The position numbers were made by a program, and so were the translations under genes. This document shows positions 6,086 through 13,836 of a stretch of 23,412 nucleotides of DNA, piece by piece. The stretch lies in contig UQIN01000029.1 in the NCBI GenBank assembly GCA_900541035.1, positions 1-23,412 of the forward strand, read 5' to 3'. A model generated the notes under the pieces. The model did not search any database. It was not told the DNA's origin and saw nothing but the letters and a program-made list of their open reading frames with translations. Within the stretch, counting starts at the first letter, position 1; each line of letters starts with the position of its first letter. This stretch comes from an uncultured Collinsella sp. GTDB taxonomy: Bacteria > Actinomycetota > Coriobacteriia > Coriobacteriales > Coriobacteriaceae.

Positions 6086-9000
6086 ATGTTCGAGAAGCGG
6101 CTCTTCTCCCTTGTTCCGCAGGCAACGCCCTACATTGTGGCGAGCGTCCTGTTTAAGTGGATTGCGCTCATGGCAAACATTACCGTGATGTGGGTGCTCG
6201 CGCGCATCTTGGGCGGTATCGTCATCGGCGGCCTCCCCACCTCGCTCGCCATCGATGCACTCAAGCAGGCCGCTCTGCCGCTCGCCGCCGCCATCATCGT
6301 GCGTGCCGCCTCCATCTATCTGGCCCAGCGCGCCGGCGACAAGGCTGCCTTCGAGGCCGTCCGCCGCGTGCGCTCGCTCGTCTACGACAAGCTCACCGCG
6401 CTCGGCCCCTCCTACACCGAGACCGTCCCCACCGCCGAGGCCGTGCAGACCAGCGTCGAGGGCGCCACGCAGCTCCAGGTGTACTTTGGCGGTTTCCTGC
6501 CGCAGCTTTTCTTTGCCGGCCTGGCACCCATCACACTGTTTGTGCTGCTCGTGGGCCAGGCGGGTCTGCCCGCCGCGCTGTTGCTCGCCTGCGTCCCGGT
6601 CATCCCCGTCTCCATCATGATGGTCATGCGCAACGCCAAAAAGATCGGCGCCGAGTACTGGGGCAGCTACGTCGATCTGGGCGGCATGTTCCTGGAGGCT
6701 GTTCAGGGCCTCACCACCCTTAAGGTCTACCAGGCCGACCGCGACTGGCACGAACGCATCAACGCCGAGTCCGAGCGTTTTCGCGGGGCGACCATGCGCC
6801 TGCTGGTGATGCAGCTGCGCTCCATCTGCGTAATGGACCTGGTCGTCTATATGGGCTCCGCGCTCGGTATTATCGTGGCGGTGGTGCAGCTCGCCAGCGG
6901 CAAGGTCGGCTTTGAAGCCGCCTTCCTCATCGTCTTTTTGTCGCAGGAGTTCTTTTTGCCCATGCGACGCTTGGGTTCGCTGTTTCACACGGCCATGAAC
7001 GGCATGGCGGCCTCACGCCGCATGTTTGGCATCCTGGATACACCCGAGCCCGAGCGCGGCGACGTTGAGCTTGACGGCCGCGGTGATATCGAGCTTTCCG
7101 ACGTGAGCTATGCCTACGGCAACCGCACCGTGCTGGATCAAGCCCGCGCCACCATCGCACGCGGCTCACTTGTGGCACTCGTTGGCGAGAGCGGCGGCGG
7201 CAAGTCAACGCTCGCGGGCATTATCTCGGGCCGCAAGGAGGCCTACCGCGGCAGCGTGCGCATTGGCGGTGTTGAGTTGCGCGATGCCACGGCCGCCTCG
7301 CTCATGCGTGCCGTCACGCTGGTACCCACCAACGGTTACCTGTTTGCCGGTACCCTGCGCGACAACCTGCTGCTCGCCCAGCCCAACGCCACCGATACCG
7401 AGCTCTTGCGCGCGCTCGACCGCACGCGCGTGGCGGCCTTTGTGCAGGCCAACGGCGGGCTCGACATGGTGATTAACGAGGGCGGCACCAACCTTTCGGG
7501 CGGTCAGCGCCAGCGCGTGTGCATGGCCCGCGCCCTGCTGCACGACTCCCCCATCTATGTGTTTGACGAGGCCACGAGCAACGTCGACGCCGCGAGCGAA
7601 GCCGCGATTGGCGAGGTCATCGCATCGCTTGTCGGCGAGCACACCGTGATCGTGGTGGCGCATCGCCTGTCAACGATTGTGAACGCCGACCAGATTCTGG
7701 TGCTGAAGCGCGGTCGCATTGCCGAGCGCGGCACCCATGACGAGCTCCTGTCGGACGCGGGCGTCTATGCACGCATGTGGAATAGCCAGAAACAGCTCTC
7801 GGCATATGCATATGCCGACGATGAGGGCGCTGAAGATATGAGCGCGAACGCCGAGGATGCGGTTGAGAATGCCGACGATGCCGGCACGGCTGTCGGAGCG
7901 TCTCCCACCGCGGTATCGGCTGCCAAGCCCGCCCGTCGCTCGGCACCGTCCATCATGTGGCGCATGATGGGACTCGTGCGCCCGCTTGCCGGCTGGCTTG
8001 CTCTGGCCGTCGCGCTGGGCAGCATTGGCATGCTTACCGCCGCGTTTGTTCCGACGTTTGGCGCCTTTGGCCTTATGGCCGCCCTGGGCCACAACGCCCT
8101 GGGGTTTGGCCTTGTCGCGGCATGCGTGGCCTGCGCCGTCTGCGACATCGCACGCGGGCCGCTCCATTACGGTGAGCAGCTCTGCAACCACTACATCGCG
8201 TTCCGCCTGCTCGCACACGTCCGCGACCTGGTCTTTGGCGCCCTGCGCCAGCTGGCTCCCGCCAAGCTCGAGGGCCGCGGCAAGGGCGAGCTCGTGAGCC
8301 TCGTCACCTCGGATATCGAGCTGCTCGAGGTGTTCTACGCACACACCATCTCGCCTATCGCCATCGCCTTGGTCTGCACCGTCGTATTCGAGGCCTTTTT
8401 GCTGGCTGTGAGCCCCGAGCTCGCAGGTATCGCACTGGCGAGCTACCTATGCCTGGGCGTGCTGCTGCCGCTGGTTTCGTCTAAGGCATGTGGCGCCGCC
8501 GGCCGACAGAGCCGCGAGGGCGCAGGCAAGCTGGGCGCCTATGTTCTCGATAGCTTGCGCGGAGCAGGCGAGACCATCCAATTTGCCGGCGGCAGCGATC
8601 GCAGCCACACGCTGAGCAAGCTAACCGATCAGGTCGGTGCCGTCGACGCCCGCCTCAAGCGTCGCCAAGCCGCGAGCGAGGCAGTGGCCAACGCGCTCAT
8701 TCTTATCGCCAACCTGACGATGCTCGGGCGCGCGCTGCAGTTGGTGGCCGCAGGTGCGATCGATATGGCCGCTGCGTTTGTCGCCGTCTTTACCTTTGTT
8801 TCGTCTTTTGGATCGGTGATGGCCGTGAGCCGTCTGGGCGCCTCCCTGCAAGAGACGCTCGCCTCGGGCGCGCGCGTGCTCGACCTGCTCGACGAGCAAC
8901 CTCAGTGTGCCGAAGTCACCAATGGCCAAGATGTCGACTTTGCCGGCGCGGCAGCCGAGCACGTGCGCTTTAGCTATGCGGGAGGACATGGCGCGAACTC

Positions 9001-9637
9001 TGCGGGCGATGCAGGCGCAGTAGCCGCCGGACTTATTCTCGACGACGTGACCTGCACTTTTGAACCCGGCACCATGACCTGCATCACGGGACGTTCGGGA
9101 TCGGGCAAGTCGACGCTGCTCAAGCTGCTCATGCGCTTTTGGGACCCCACCGACGGCACCATCGCGGTAAGCGATGTCGACGCCCGCCGTATCAACACGG
9201 CGAGCTTGCGCGACAACGAGGCTTACATGACGCAGGACACGCATCTGTTCTGCGGAACCGTACGCGAGAACCTGCTGGTCGCACGCGCCGACGCCACCGA
9301 CGCCGAGCTGCTCGATGCCTGCCGCTCCGCTTCGCTCACCGCCCTCATCGACCGCCTGCCGCAAGGCCTCGACACACCGGTTGCCGAGCTGGGCGACTCG
9401 CTGTCGGGCGGTGAGCGCCAGCGCATCGGACTTGCACGCATCTTCCTCAACGACGCGCCTTTCATTTTGCTCGACGAGCCCACCAGCGCCCTCGACGCAC
9501 TCAACGAGGCGTCCGTGATGAAGGCCGTCGACGAGCTCAAGCGCCGCGGCAAGACTATCGTGCTCGTCAGTCACCGCGGCAGCACCTGCGCTTTTGCCGA
9601 CTGCTCACTTTCGGTCGAACACGGGAGGCTGAGCTAA
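6086..9637 (+). CDS. Fused CydD-CydC-like ABC exporter (two complete half-transporters in one chain)
   Basis: A 1183-residue protein with membrane domain, nucleotide-binding domain, membrane domain, nucleotide-binding domain. The first ATPase has Walker A GESGGGKST (367-375), signature LSGGQRQR (470-477) and Walker B YVFDE (491-495). The second has GRSGSGKST (1002-1010), LSGGERQR (1106 onward) and FILLDEPTSALD (1126 onward). An acidic, Ala-rich linker (about 575-625) joins the halves. Segments such as EFFLPMRRLGSLFHTAMNGMAASRRM before the first ATPase resemble CydD, so export of a thiol (cysteine or glutathione) or support of haem/cytochrome bd assembly is likely. No cydAB is nearby. AGGAGG precedes the ATG, and the stop overlaps the next start in TAATG. 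A general lipid or drug exporter is the alternative. Confidence 0.8.
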   Translation: MFEKRLFSLVPQATPYIVASVLFKWIALMANITVMWVLARILGGIVIGGLPTSLAIDALKQAALPLAAAIIVRAASIYLAQRAGDKAAFEAVRRVRSLVYDKLTALGPSYTETVPTAEAVQTSVEGATQLQVYFGGFLPQLFFAGLAPITLFVLLVGQAGLPAALLLACVPVIPVSIMMVMRNAKKIGAEYWGSYVDLGGMFLEAVQGLTTLKVYQADRDWHERINAESERFRGATMRLLVMQLRSICVMDLVVYMGSALGIIVAVVQLASGKVGFEAAFLIVFLSQEFFLPMRRLGSLFHTAMNGMAASRRMFGILDTPEPERGDVELDGRGDIELSDVSYAYGNRTVLDQARATIARGSLVALVGESGGGKSTLAGIISGRKEAYRGSVRIGGVELRDATAASLMRAVTLVPTNGYLFAGTLRDNLLLAQPNATDTELLRALDRTRVAAFVQANGGLDMVINEGGTNLSGGQRQRVCMARALLHDSPIYVFDEATSNVDAASEAAIGEVIASLVGEHTVIVVAHRLSTIVNADQILVLKRGRIAERGTHDELLSDAGVYARMWNSQKQLSAYAYADDEGAEDMSANAEDAVENADDAGTAVGASPTAVSAAKPARRSAPSIMWRMMGLVRPLAGWLALAVALGSIGMLTAAFVPTFGAFGLMAALGHNALGFGLVAACVACAVCDIARGPLHYGEQLCNHYIAFRLLAHVRDLVFGALRQLAPAKLEGRGKGELVSLVTSDIELLEVFYAHTISPIAIALVCTVVFEAFLLAVSPELAGIALASYLCLGVLLPLVSSKACGAAGRQSREGAGKLGAYVLDSLRGAGETIQFAGGSDRSHTLSKLTDQVGAVDARLKRRQAASEAVANALILIANLTMLGRALQLVAAGAIDMAAAFVAVFTFVSSFGSVMAVSRLGASLQETLASGARVLDLLDEQPQCAEVTNGQDVDFAGAAAEHVRFSYAGGHGANSAGDAGAVAAGLILDDVTCTFEPGTMTCITGRSGSGKSTLLKLLMRFWDPTDGTIAVSDVDARRINTASLRDNEAYMTQDTHLFCGTVRENLLVARADATDAELLDACRSASLTALIDRLPQGLDTPVAELGDSLSGGERQRIGLARIFLNDAPFILLDEPTSALDALNEASVMKAVDELKRRGKTIVLVSHRGSTCAFADCSLSVEHGRLS

Positions 9638-10059
9638 TGGCGCGCGCGGTCGACACACCGGAGCTAGTACGCAAACGTGAGCGCGAGGCCCAAATGGTGT
9701 CGCAAATGATTGCGCTGTGGTGCCGTGGGCATCATGGCGGCGGGCATGCGGGCGAGCAGGCTGCCAGCGGCGATGCACCCGAGCGCGTGAAGCTCGGATT
9801 CCGGGCCATCACCCTCTGTCCCGAATGCGCCGAGCTGCAGAAATACGCCGTCGCACGCATTGAGCACTGCCCGCACATGGGCACCAAGACATTTTGCTCG
9901 GCCTGTCCTTCGCATTGTTACCGGCCTGCCATGCGCGAGAAGATCCGCGAGGTCATGCGCTGGTCGGGACCGCGTATGATCCGCTATCGCCCCATCACCG
10001 CCGTACGGCACGCAATGGTAACGGTGCAGGCCAAACGCGCGGCGGCACGAAGCAAGTAA
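9637..10059 (+). CDS. YgbA-like nitrous-oxide-stimulated promoter family protein
   Basis: A 140-residue soluble, basic, Cys-rich protein. Cysteines at 61, 64, 78, 87, 90 and 94 lie in the patterns LCPEC, EHCPHMGTKTFCSACPSHC and the following YRPAMREKIREVMRWSGPRMI, which together define the YgbA_NO family. E. coli ygbA belongs to the NsrR nitric-oxide regulon, but its biochemical role is not established; the cysteines suggest metal or iron-sulfur binding. The ATG overlaps the ABC transporter stop by one base, with GGGAGG upstream, so translation is coupled and a shared function is likely. The N-terminus (RGHHGGGHAGEQAASGDAPE) is a variable Gly/His/Ala insert. Family membership is firm; function is inferred. 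Confidence 0.85.
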   Translation: MARAVDTPELVRKREREAQMVSQMIALWCRGHHGGGHAGEQAASGDAPERVKLGFRAITLCPECAELQKYAVARIEHCPHMGTKTFCSACPSHCYRPAMREKIREVMRWSGPRMIRYRPITAVRHAMVTVQAKRAAARSK

Positions 10060-10101
10060 TCGCCGACGCCGGCACGCGCCTCCCCGCCCCTCGCCCTCGC
10101 C

Positions 10102-10172
10102 TCAAACATGTACATCAGCCTCCAAACATGTCATTTTTTGTCGGTTTTGGAGGCTGATGTACATGTTTTGGA
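10102..10172. repeat. Extragenic palindrome, copy 2 of a two-copy family
   Basis: The arms AAACATGTACATCAGCC and GGCTGATGTACATGTTT pair perfectly, and the stem continues as TCCAAA with TTTTGGA. The loop is identical to copy 1 at 5807-5876. It begins about 40 bases after the YgbA stop and might also act as a transcription stop, though no T-run follows. Confidence 0.8.
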
Positions 10173-10306
10173 GCCGGGCCGATGCCGCGCGACAAACCTC
10201 ATGCGTCGCGCAGCCTTTCCAATCGATTTCGACCCCCGGCGTGCCCGGCGCGTTGAGAGCTGCGCCATTACAATGAAGCGGATTCGCTTGACGCAAAGGA
10301 GCCTCC

Positions 10307-11218
10307 ATGCCTGCTTGCCCGCTGGTCGATTGCCATACCCACACCTCGTTCTCGGACGGGCATGCCTCGTTTGAGGACAACGTTCGCGCCGCCGCTGCGG
10401 CCGGCTGCCGCGTCATGGTCTCGACCGACCATCTCACCCTGCCCGCCAGCATGGACGCCAACTGCGAAGTACAGGTTACTGAGGGCGACCTGCCGGCACA
10501 TCGTCTGGCTTTTGAGGATGCTCGCAAGCTTGCCGCGCAGATGGCGCCGGAGCTCAGCTTTATCTATGGCTTTGAATGCGACTGGTACGAAGGTTGCGAG
10601 CCTTTGGTTGAGGGCTGGTCCGATGGCGCCGTGGTGCGTCTGGGCAGTGTGCACTGGATTGGCGATCCGGGCGATATCATGGCCGGTGCCGCGGGTACGG
10701 CGGGAACGGAAAACGTCGCGCGCCCCGATACACCCGATTCCCTTTGCGGCTGGATCGACGACGATACCAACCTGCATGTTTGGGAAAACCTGGGCGTGCG
10801 CGGCGTGTGGGAGCGCTACGTCGACGACTGGTGCCGTGCTTGCGAAAGCTCACTCAACTTTGATGTAATGGCCCATCCCGACCTGGTCATGCGCTTTTCG
10901 AAGGAAGGCTTCGCGCCCGATTTTGATCCGGCACCGTTTTGGGAGCAGATGGCCGAATGCGCTCACGACACGGGTCGCCGTGTCGAAGTCTCGACCGCCG
11001 CGCCGCGTAAGGGCCTCGACGACTATTACCCCTCGACGGGGCTGTTGCGCCGCTTCGCCCACGCCGAGGTGCCAATCACCTTTGGCTCGGACGCACACCG
11101 CGCCTGTGACATCTGTTGGAATATCCGCGAAGCGCAAGCCCACGCCTACGACTGCGGTTATCGAACCTTCGACATCCCCCACCTCACCGGAGAATGGGAG
11201 TCCACGCCCCTCGTCTAA
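10307..11218 (+). CDS. PHP-domain histidinol-phosphatase (HisJ/HisK type)
   Basis: A 303-residue PHP phosphoesterase. Metal-binding motifs run in order: DCHTHTSFSDG (His10, His12), STDHLTLP, YGFECDWYEG, LGSVHWIGDP, MAHPDLVMRF and FGSDAHRACDI. This set is typical of the histidinol-phosphate phosphatase family of Firmicutes and Actinobacteria. The enzyme removes phosphate from L-histidinol phosphate, the penultimate intermediate of histidine synthesis. The adjacent his operon has no other phosphatase (its HisB is the dehydratase only), so this gene completes the pathway. It converges on hisE with 29 bases between the stops. AAAGGAG lies 7 bases before the ATG. TACAAT at 10269-10274 is a possible -10, without a clear -35. 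Confidence 0.82.
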   Translation: MPACPLVDCHTHTSFSDGHASFEDNVRAAAAAGCRVMVSTDHLTLPASMDANCEVQVTEGDLPAHRLAFEDARKLAAQMAPELSFIYGFECDWYEGCEPLVEGWSDGAVVRLGSVHWIGDPGDIMAGAAGTAGTENVARPDTPDSLCGWIDDDTNLHVWENLGVRGVWERYVDDWCRACESSLNFDVMAHPDLVMRFSKEGFAPDFDPAPFWEQMAECAHDTGRRVEVSTAAPRKGLDDYYPSTGLLRRFAHAEVPITFGSDAHRACDICWNIREAQAHAYDCGYRTFDIPHLTGEWESTPLV

Positions 11219-11221
11219 GAT

Positions 11222-11250
11222 TAGTCGTTGGGGACGTTCTTAAACGACTA
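11222..11250. terminator. Hairpin between convergent PHP phosphatase gene and hisE
   Basis: TAGTCGTT (11222-11229) pairs with AACGACTA (11243-11250), and the latter includes the hisE stop codon. There is no T-run on either side, so termination is plausible from position only. Confidence 0.4.
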
Positions 11251-11565
11251 GTGGCGGCGGGCATTGAGTTCGCCGGCCAGTTCGTCGAGGGTGATGCCGT
11301 AGCGCTCGAGCGTCACGAGTAGGTGGTAGATCAGGTCGCCGGCCTCGTAACGGATGTGATCGTGATCGTTATCCTTGCAGGCCATGATCACCTCGCTCGC
11401 CTCCTCGGCAAGCTTCTTGAGTAGCTCGTCCTCGACTTCGGTCAGCAGACGCGCGGTATAGCTCTCCTGCGGCGATGTATCACGACGACCGTGAATCACC
11501 TCGGCCAGACCTGTCAGCGTCTCGCCGATGTTTCCCGGCTGTACGTTAGCTGTTCTGACTCCCAT
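11248..11565 (-). CDS. hisE: Phosphoribosyl-ATP pyrophosphatase
   Basis: A 105-residue all-alpha NTP-pyrophosphohydrolase-like protein that hydrolyses PR-ATP to PR-AMP, step two of histidine synthesis. The key segments are SYTARLLTEVEDELLKKLAE, EEASEVIMACKD and YEAGDLIYHLLVTLE, which carry the metal-binding acidic residues of HisE. It is the last gene of the his operon, 15 bases after the small unknown gene, with GAGAGGAAA as ribosome site. HisI and HisE are separate proteins here, not fused as in enterobacteria. Confidence 0.95.
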   Translation of the reverse strand: MGVRTANVQPGNIGETLTGLAEVIHGRRDTSPQESYTARLLTEVEDELLKKLAEEASEVIMACKDNDHDHIRYEAGDLIYHLLVTLERYGITLDELAGELNARRH

Positions 11566-11580
11566 GGTTATTTCCTCTCG

Positions 11581-11808
11581 TTACTGCAGCGTAAAGTAAG
11601 TACCGGTCTCATCGAACCGAAGCTTTGCGCCCTTTTTCTCAAAGAACTCAACGATGACGGCATGGGCCTCGTCGAGCCTTTCCTTCTCGGCCTCGAGCCA
11701 AAACGACTGCGCCCCGCAGGCATCGGTCAGGTGCACGCGGCATGGCACGCCCGCGCGGAGGAGCTCGGTGTTGCAGTCGGCGACCTCGAACGGCGTCACG
11801 ACTTTCAT
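11581..11808 (-). CDS. Small protein of unknown function inside the his operon
   Basis: A 75-residue soluble protein starting MKVVTPFEVADCN and ending FDETGTYFTLQ. It has Cys12, Cys23 and Cys31, a central LTDACGAQSFWLEAE segment, and a predicted alpha-helix (KERLDEAHAVIVEFFEKKG) followed by a short beta end. No signal peptide, membrane helix or known catalytic motif is seen. Its start overlaps the hisI stop as ATGA and hisE follows 15 bases later, so it is clearly translated with the his enzymes and under coding selection. It may belong to a small family restricted to Coriobacteriia. A regulatory or assembly role for HisI/HisE is a guess; the function is unknown. Confidence 0.75.
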   Translation of the reverse strand: MKVVTPFEVADCNTELLRAGVPCRVHLTDACGAQSFWLEAEKERLDEAHAVIVEFFEKKGAKLRFDETGTYFTLQ

Positions 11809-12146
11809 CGCACTCCCCCTTCCACGCGCTTAAAGAAACAGGTACGGTTGCCGGTGTGGCAAGCCGGGCCCGGAGAGTCGACCTTGACCAGCAGCGTATC
11901 GCTATCGCAGTCGGCCCAGAGCTCCTTGACCTCCTGCATATTGCCGCTCGTCGCGCCCTTGTTCCAGAGCTCCTGACGGCTACGGCTCCAAAACCACGTG
12001 GTACCGGTCTTGAGCGTCAGCCCCACCGATTCCTCGTTCATCCAAGCAACCATAAGCACCTCGCCGGTGTCATACTGCTGAACCACACAAGGAATCAACC
12101 CACGGGCGTCGTATTTCAGCTCGGTAGCATTTACCACCTCAGTCAT
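11805..12146 (-). CDS. hisI: Phosphoribosyl-AMP cyclohydrolase
   Basis: A 113-residue zinc- and magnesium-dependent enzyme opening the adenine ring of PR-AMP, step three of the pathway. Diagnostic motifs are VLMVAWMNEES, FWSRSRQELWNKGATSGN, the metal site DCDSDTLLVKV and the zinc-ligand segment ACHTGNRTCFF. Three starts are in frame. The ATG at 12146 is chosen because GGGAGGA then has normal spacing; the ATG at 12149 is too close to it, and a TTG at 12158 lies upstream of the ribosome site. A 160-base gap holding a large palindrome separates it from hisF, unusually wide for this tight operon. Confidence 0.95.
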   Translation of the reverse strand: MTEVVNATELKYDARGLIPCVVQQYDTGEVLMVAWMNEESVGLTLKTGTTWFWSRSRQELWNKGATSGNMQEVKELWADCDSDTLLVKVDSPGPACHTGNRTCFFKRVEGGVR

Positions 12147-12188
12147 CATTCCTCCCAAGTAATTACCGTGAACATCGCAGGTCGGCGA

Positions 12189-12288
12189 GGCTTGCCCAGG
12201 TGCCGCAGGTTGCCGCGAAAGAGGAGCGACGCGTACTTTGGTACGCGAGCGACGGTTTGAACGGCAAGATGCGGTGCCTGGACAAGCC
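12189..12288. repeat. Large palindrome in the hisF-hisI gap
   Basis: The arms 12189-12215 (starting GGCTTGCCCAGG) and 12262-12288 (ending CCTGGACAAGCC) pair along 27 bases with a few mismatches and G-T wobbles. A second perfect stem, CGCGTAC-tttg-GTACGCG (12230-12247), sits near the tip, flanked by direct repeats GAGCGAC at 12224 and 12247. Further partial pairing extends outward to about 12180 and 12304. It resembles a repetitive extragenic palindrome, and in the transcript it would fold strongly between hisF and hisI. Confidence 0.7.
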
Positions 12289-12306
12289 GCAGCGAAGCCC
12301 GCAGCA

Positions 12307-13089
12307 TTAGAAGTCCAACCTCACAGGAATACCCTGCGACGCCATATACTCCTTCACCTGGCGAATGCTGAACGTCCCAAAGTGAAAGACGCTGGCCGCC
12401 AGCACGGCATCGGCCTCGCCCTCGATCACGCCCTCGGCAAAATGCTCGAGCGTACCCACGCCGCCGCTCGCAATAACGGGAATCGGCACCGCGCGCGCCA
12501 CGGCACGGGTGAGTGCCAGGTCAAAGCCGGCCTTGGTGCCGTCGCGATCCATACTGGTCAGCAAGATCTCGCCGGCGCCGCGACGAGCCGCTTCCTCGGC
12601 CCACGCCACCGCGTCGATGCCCGTGGCGTTGCGGCCTCCTGCGGTAAAGACTTCCCACTTGTCGGCACCCGGCTCTCCGGGCAAACCGACGCGCTTGGCA
12701 TCGATCGCCACGACCACGGCCTGACTGCCAAAAGCCGCGGCAGCCTGGCTAATCAGCGACGGGTCGCGCACGGCCGCCGAGTTGAGCGACACCTTGTCGG
12801 CACCGGCGGCAACCATGGTCCGCATGCCCGCCAGGTCGCGAAAGCCGCCGCCCACGGTATAGGGAATAGCGAGCTCCTCGGCCGCGTGCGCCGCCATCTC
12901 GATGGTCGTCGCACGGTTGTCACTCGTCGCGGTAATGTCCAAAAATACGACCTCGTCCGCACCCTCGCGGTCATAGGCGCGCGCCAGCTCCACCGGATCG
13001 CCCGCATCGCGCAAGCTCACAAAGTTGACGCCCTTAACCACACGGCCGTCCTTGACGTCCAGACAGGGAATCACGCGTTTGGTAAGCAT
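12307..13089 (-). CDS. hisF: Imidazole glycerol phosphate synthase, cyclase subunit
   Basis: A 260-residue (beta/alpha)8 barrel. RVIPCLDVKDGRVVKGVNF at the N-terminus contains the first catalytic aspartate, and LLTSMDRDGTKAGFD contains the second; phosphate loops VGGGFRD and ASGGVG are present. With HisH it makes imidazole glycerol phosphate and AICAR from PRFAR using ammonia channelled from HisH. The start lies 3 bases after the hisA stop. It is the last gene before the large palindrome, so expression of hisI and later genes may differ. Confidence 0.97.
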   Translation of the reverse strand: MLTKRVIPCLDVKDGRVVKGVNFVSLRDAGDPVELARAYDREGADEVVFLDITATSDNRATTIEMAAHAAEELAIPYTVGGGFRDLAGMRTMVAAGADKVSLNSAAVRDPSLISQAAAAFGSQAVVVAIDAKRVGLPGEPGADKWEVFTAGGRNATGIDAVAWAEEAARRGAGEILLTSMDRDGTKAGFDLALTRAVARAVPIPVIASGGVGTLEHFAEGVIEGEADAVLAASVFHFGTFSIRQVKEYMASQGIPVRLDF

Positions 13090-13092
13090 GGG

Positions 13093-13836
13093 CTACTCCT
13101 CCCCTCGGGCGGCGACCAGTGCCTGGGCCAGCGTAAAGTTGCCCTCGTAGAGCGCGCGACCGGTAATGGCACCTTCAATCGCGCCCTCACCCACCGCGAC
13201 CAGTGCGCGGATGTCATCGAGCGTCGAGATACCACCCGAAGCCACGACGGGAAAGCCCGCGACCTCGGCCACATGGCGATACGCCGCTACGTCGATGCCC
13301 GTCTGCATGCCGTCGCGCGCGATGTCGGTATACACCAGATGCTTAAAACCCAGCTCGGAAAGCTGCGCCACGGCGTCGTCGAGCGCCACACCCGCACCGT
13401 CACGCCAGCCATTCACCTTGACCTGACCGTCGCGCGCGGCAATGTCTGCCACCAGCAACTCGCCAAAGCCTTGGGCTGCCACTTCGGCAAAACCCGGCTC
13501 GGTCACCAGCACGGTGCCCAGCGCAATACGGCGAGCACCATAGCCGGCCAGCTCGTCGATGCGCGCGAGCGAGCGGACGCCGCCGCCCACGTCCACAGAC
13601 AGGCCGTCGACGCCGCAGATAGCCTTTATCGCCGCCGAGTTGGCAGCGCACGTGTCCTCGTCCTCGCCAAAGGCAGAAGACAGGTCTACGACGTGCACCC
13701 AGCTTGCGCCCTGCTCGGCAAACGAGCGGGCAACGGCAACGGGGTCGTCGGAATATACCTTGCAGCGGCTCCGGTCGCCGCGCTCCAGGCGCACAACCTT
13801 GCCGCCGATCAAATCGATTGCGGGAAACAGAATCAT
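13093..13836 (-). CDS. hisA: ProFAR isomerase
   Basis: A 247-residue barrel paralogous to HisF. The motifs AIDLIGGKVVRLERGD (catalytic aspartate), HVVDLSSAFGED, VDVGGGVRS and VYTDIARDGMQTGID (second aspartate) identify HisA, which isomerises ProFAR to PRFAR. Actinobacteria often use one bifunctional enzyme, PriA, for both histidine and tryptophan pathways. Whether this protein also acts on phosphoribosylanthranilate cannot be decided from sequence here. The start overlaps the hisH stop as ATGA. Confidence 0.93.
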   Translation of the reverse strand: MILFPAIDLIGGKVVRLERGDRSRCKVYSDDPVAVARSFAEQGASWVHVVDLSSAFGEDEDTCAANSAAIKAICGVDGLSVDVGGGVRSLARIDELAGYGARRIALGTVLVTEPGFAEVAAQGFGELLVADIAARDGQVKVNGWRDGAGVALDDAVAQLSELGFKHLVYTDIARDGMQTGIDVAAYRHVAEVAGFPVVASGGISTLDDIRALVAVGEGAIEGAITGRALYEGNFTLAQALVAARGEE

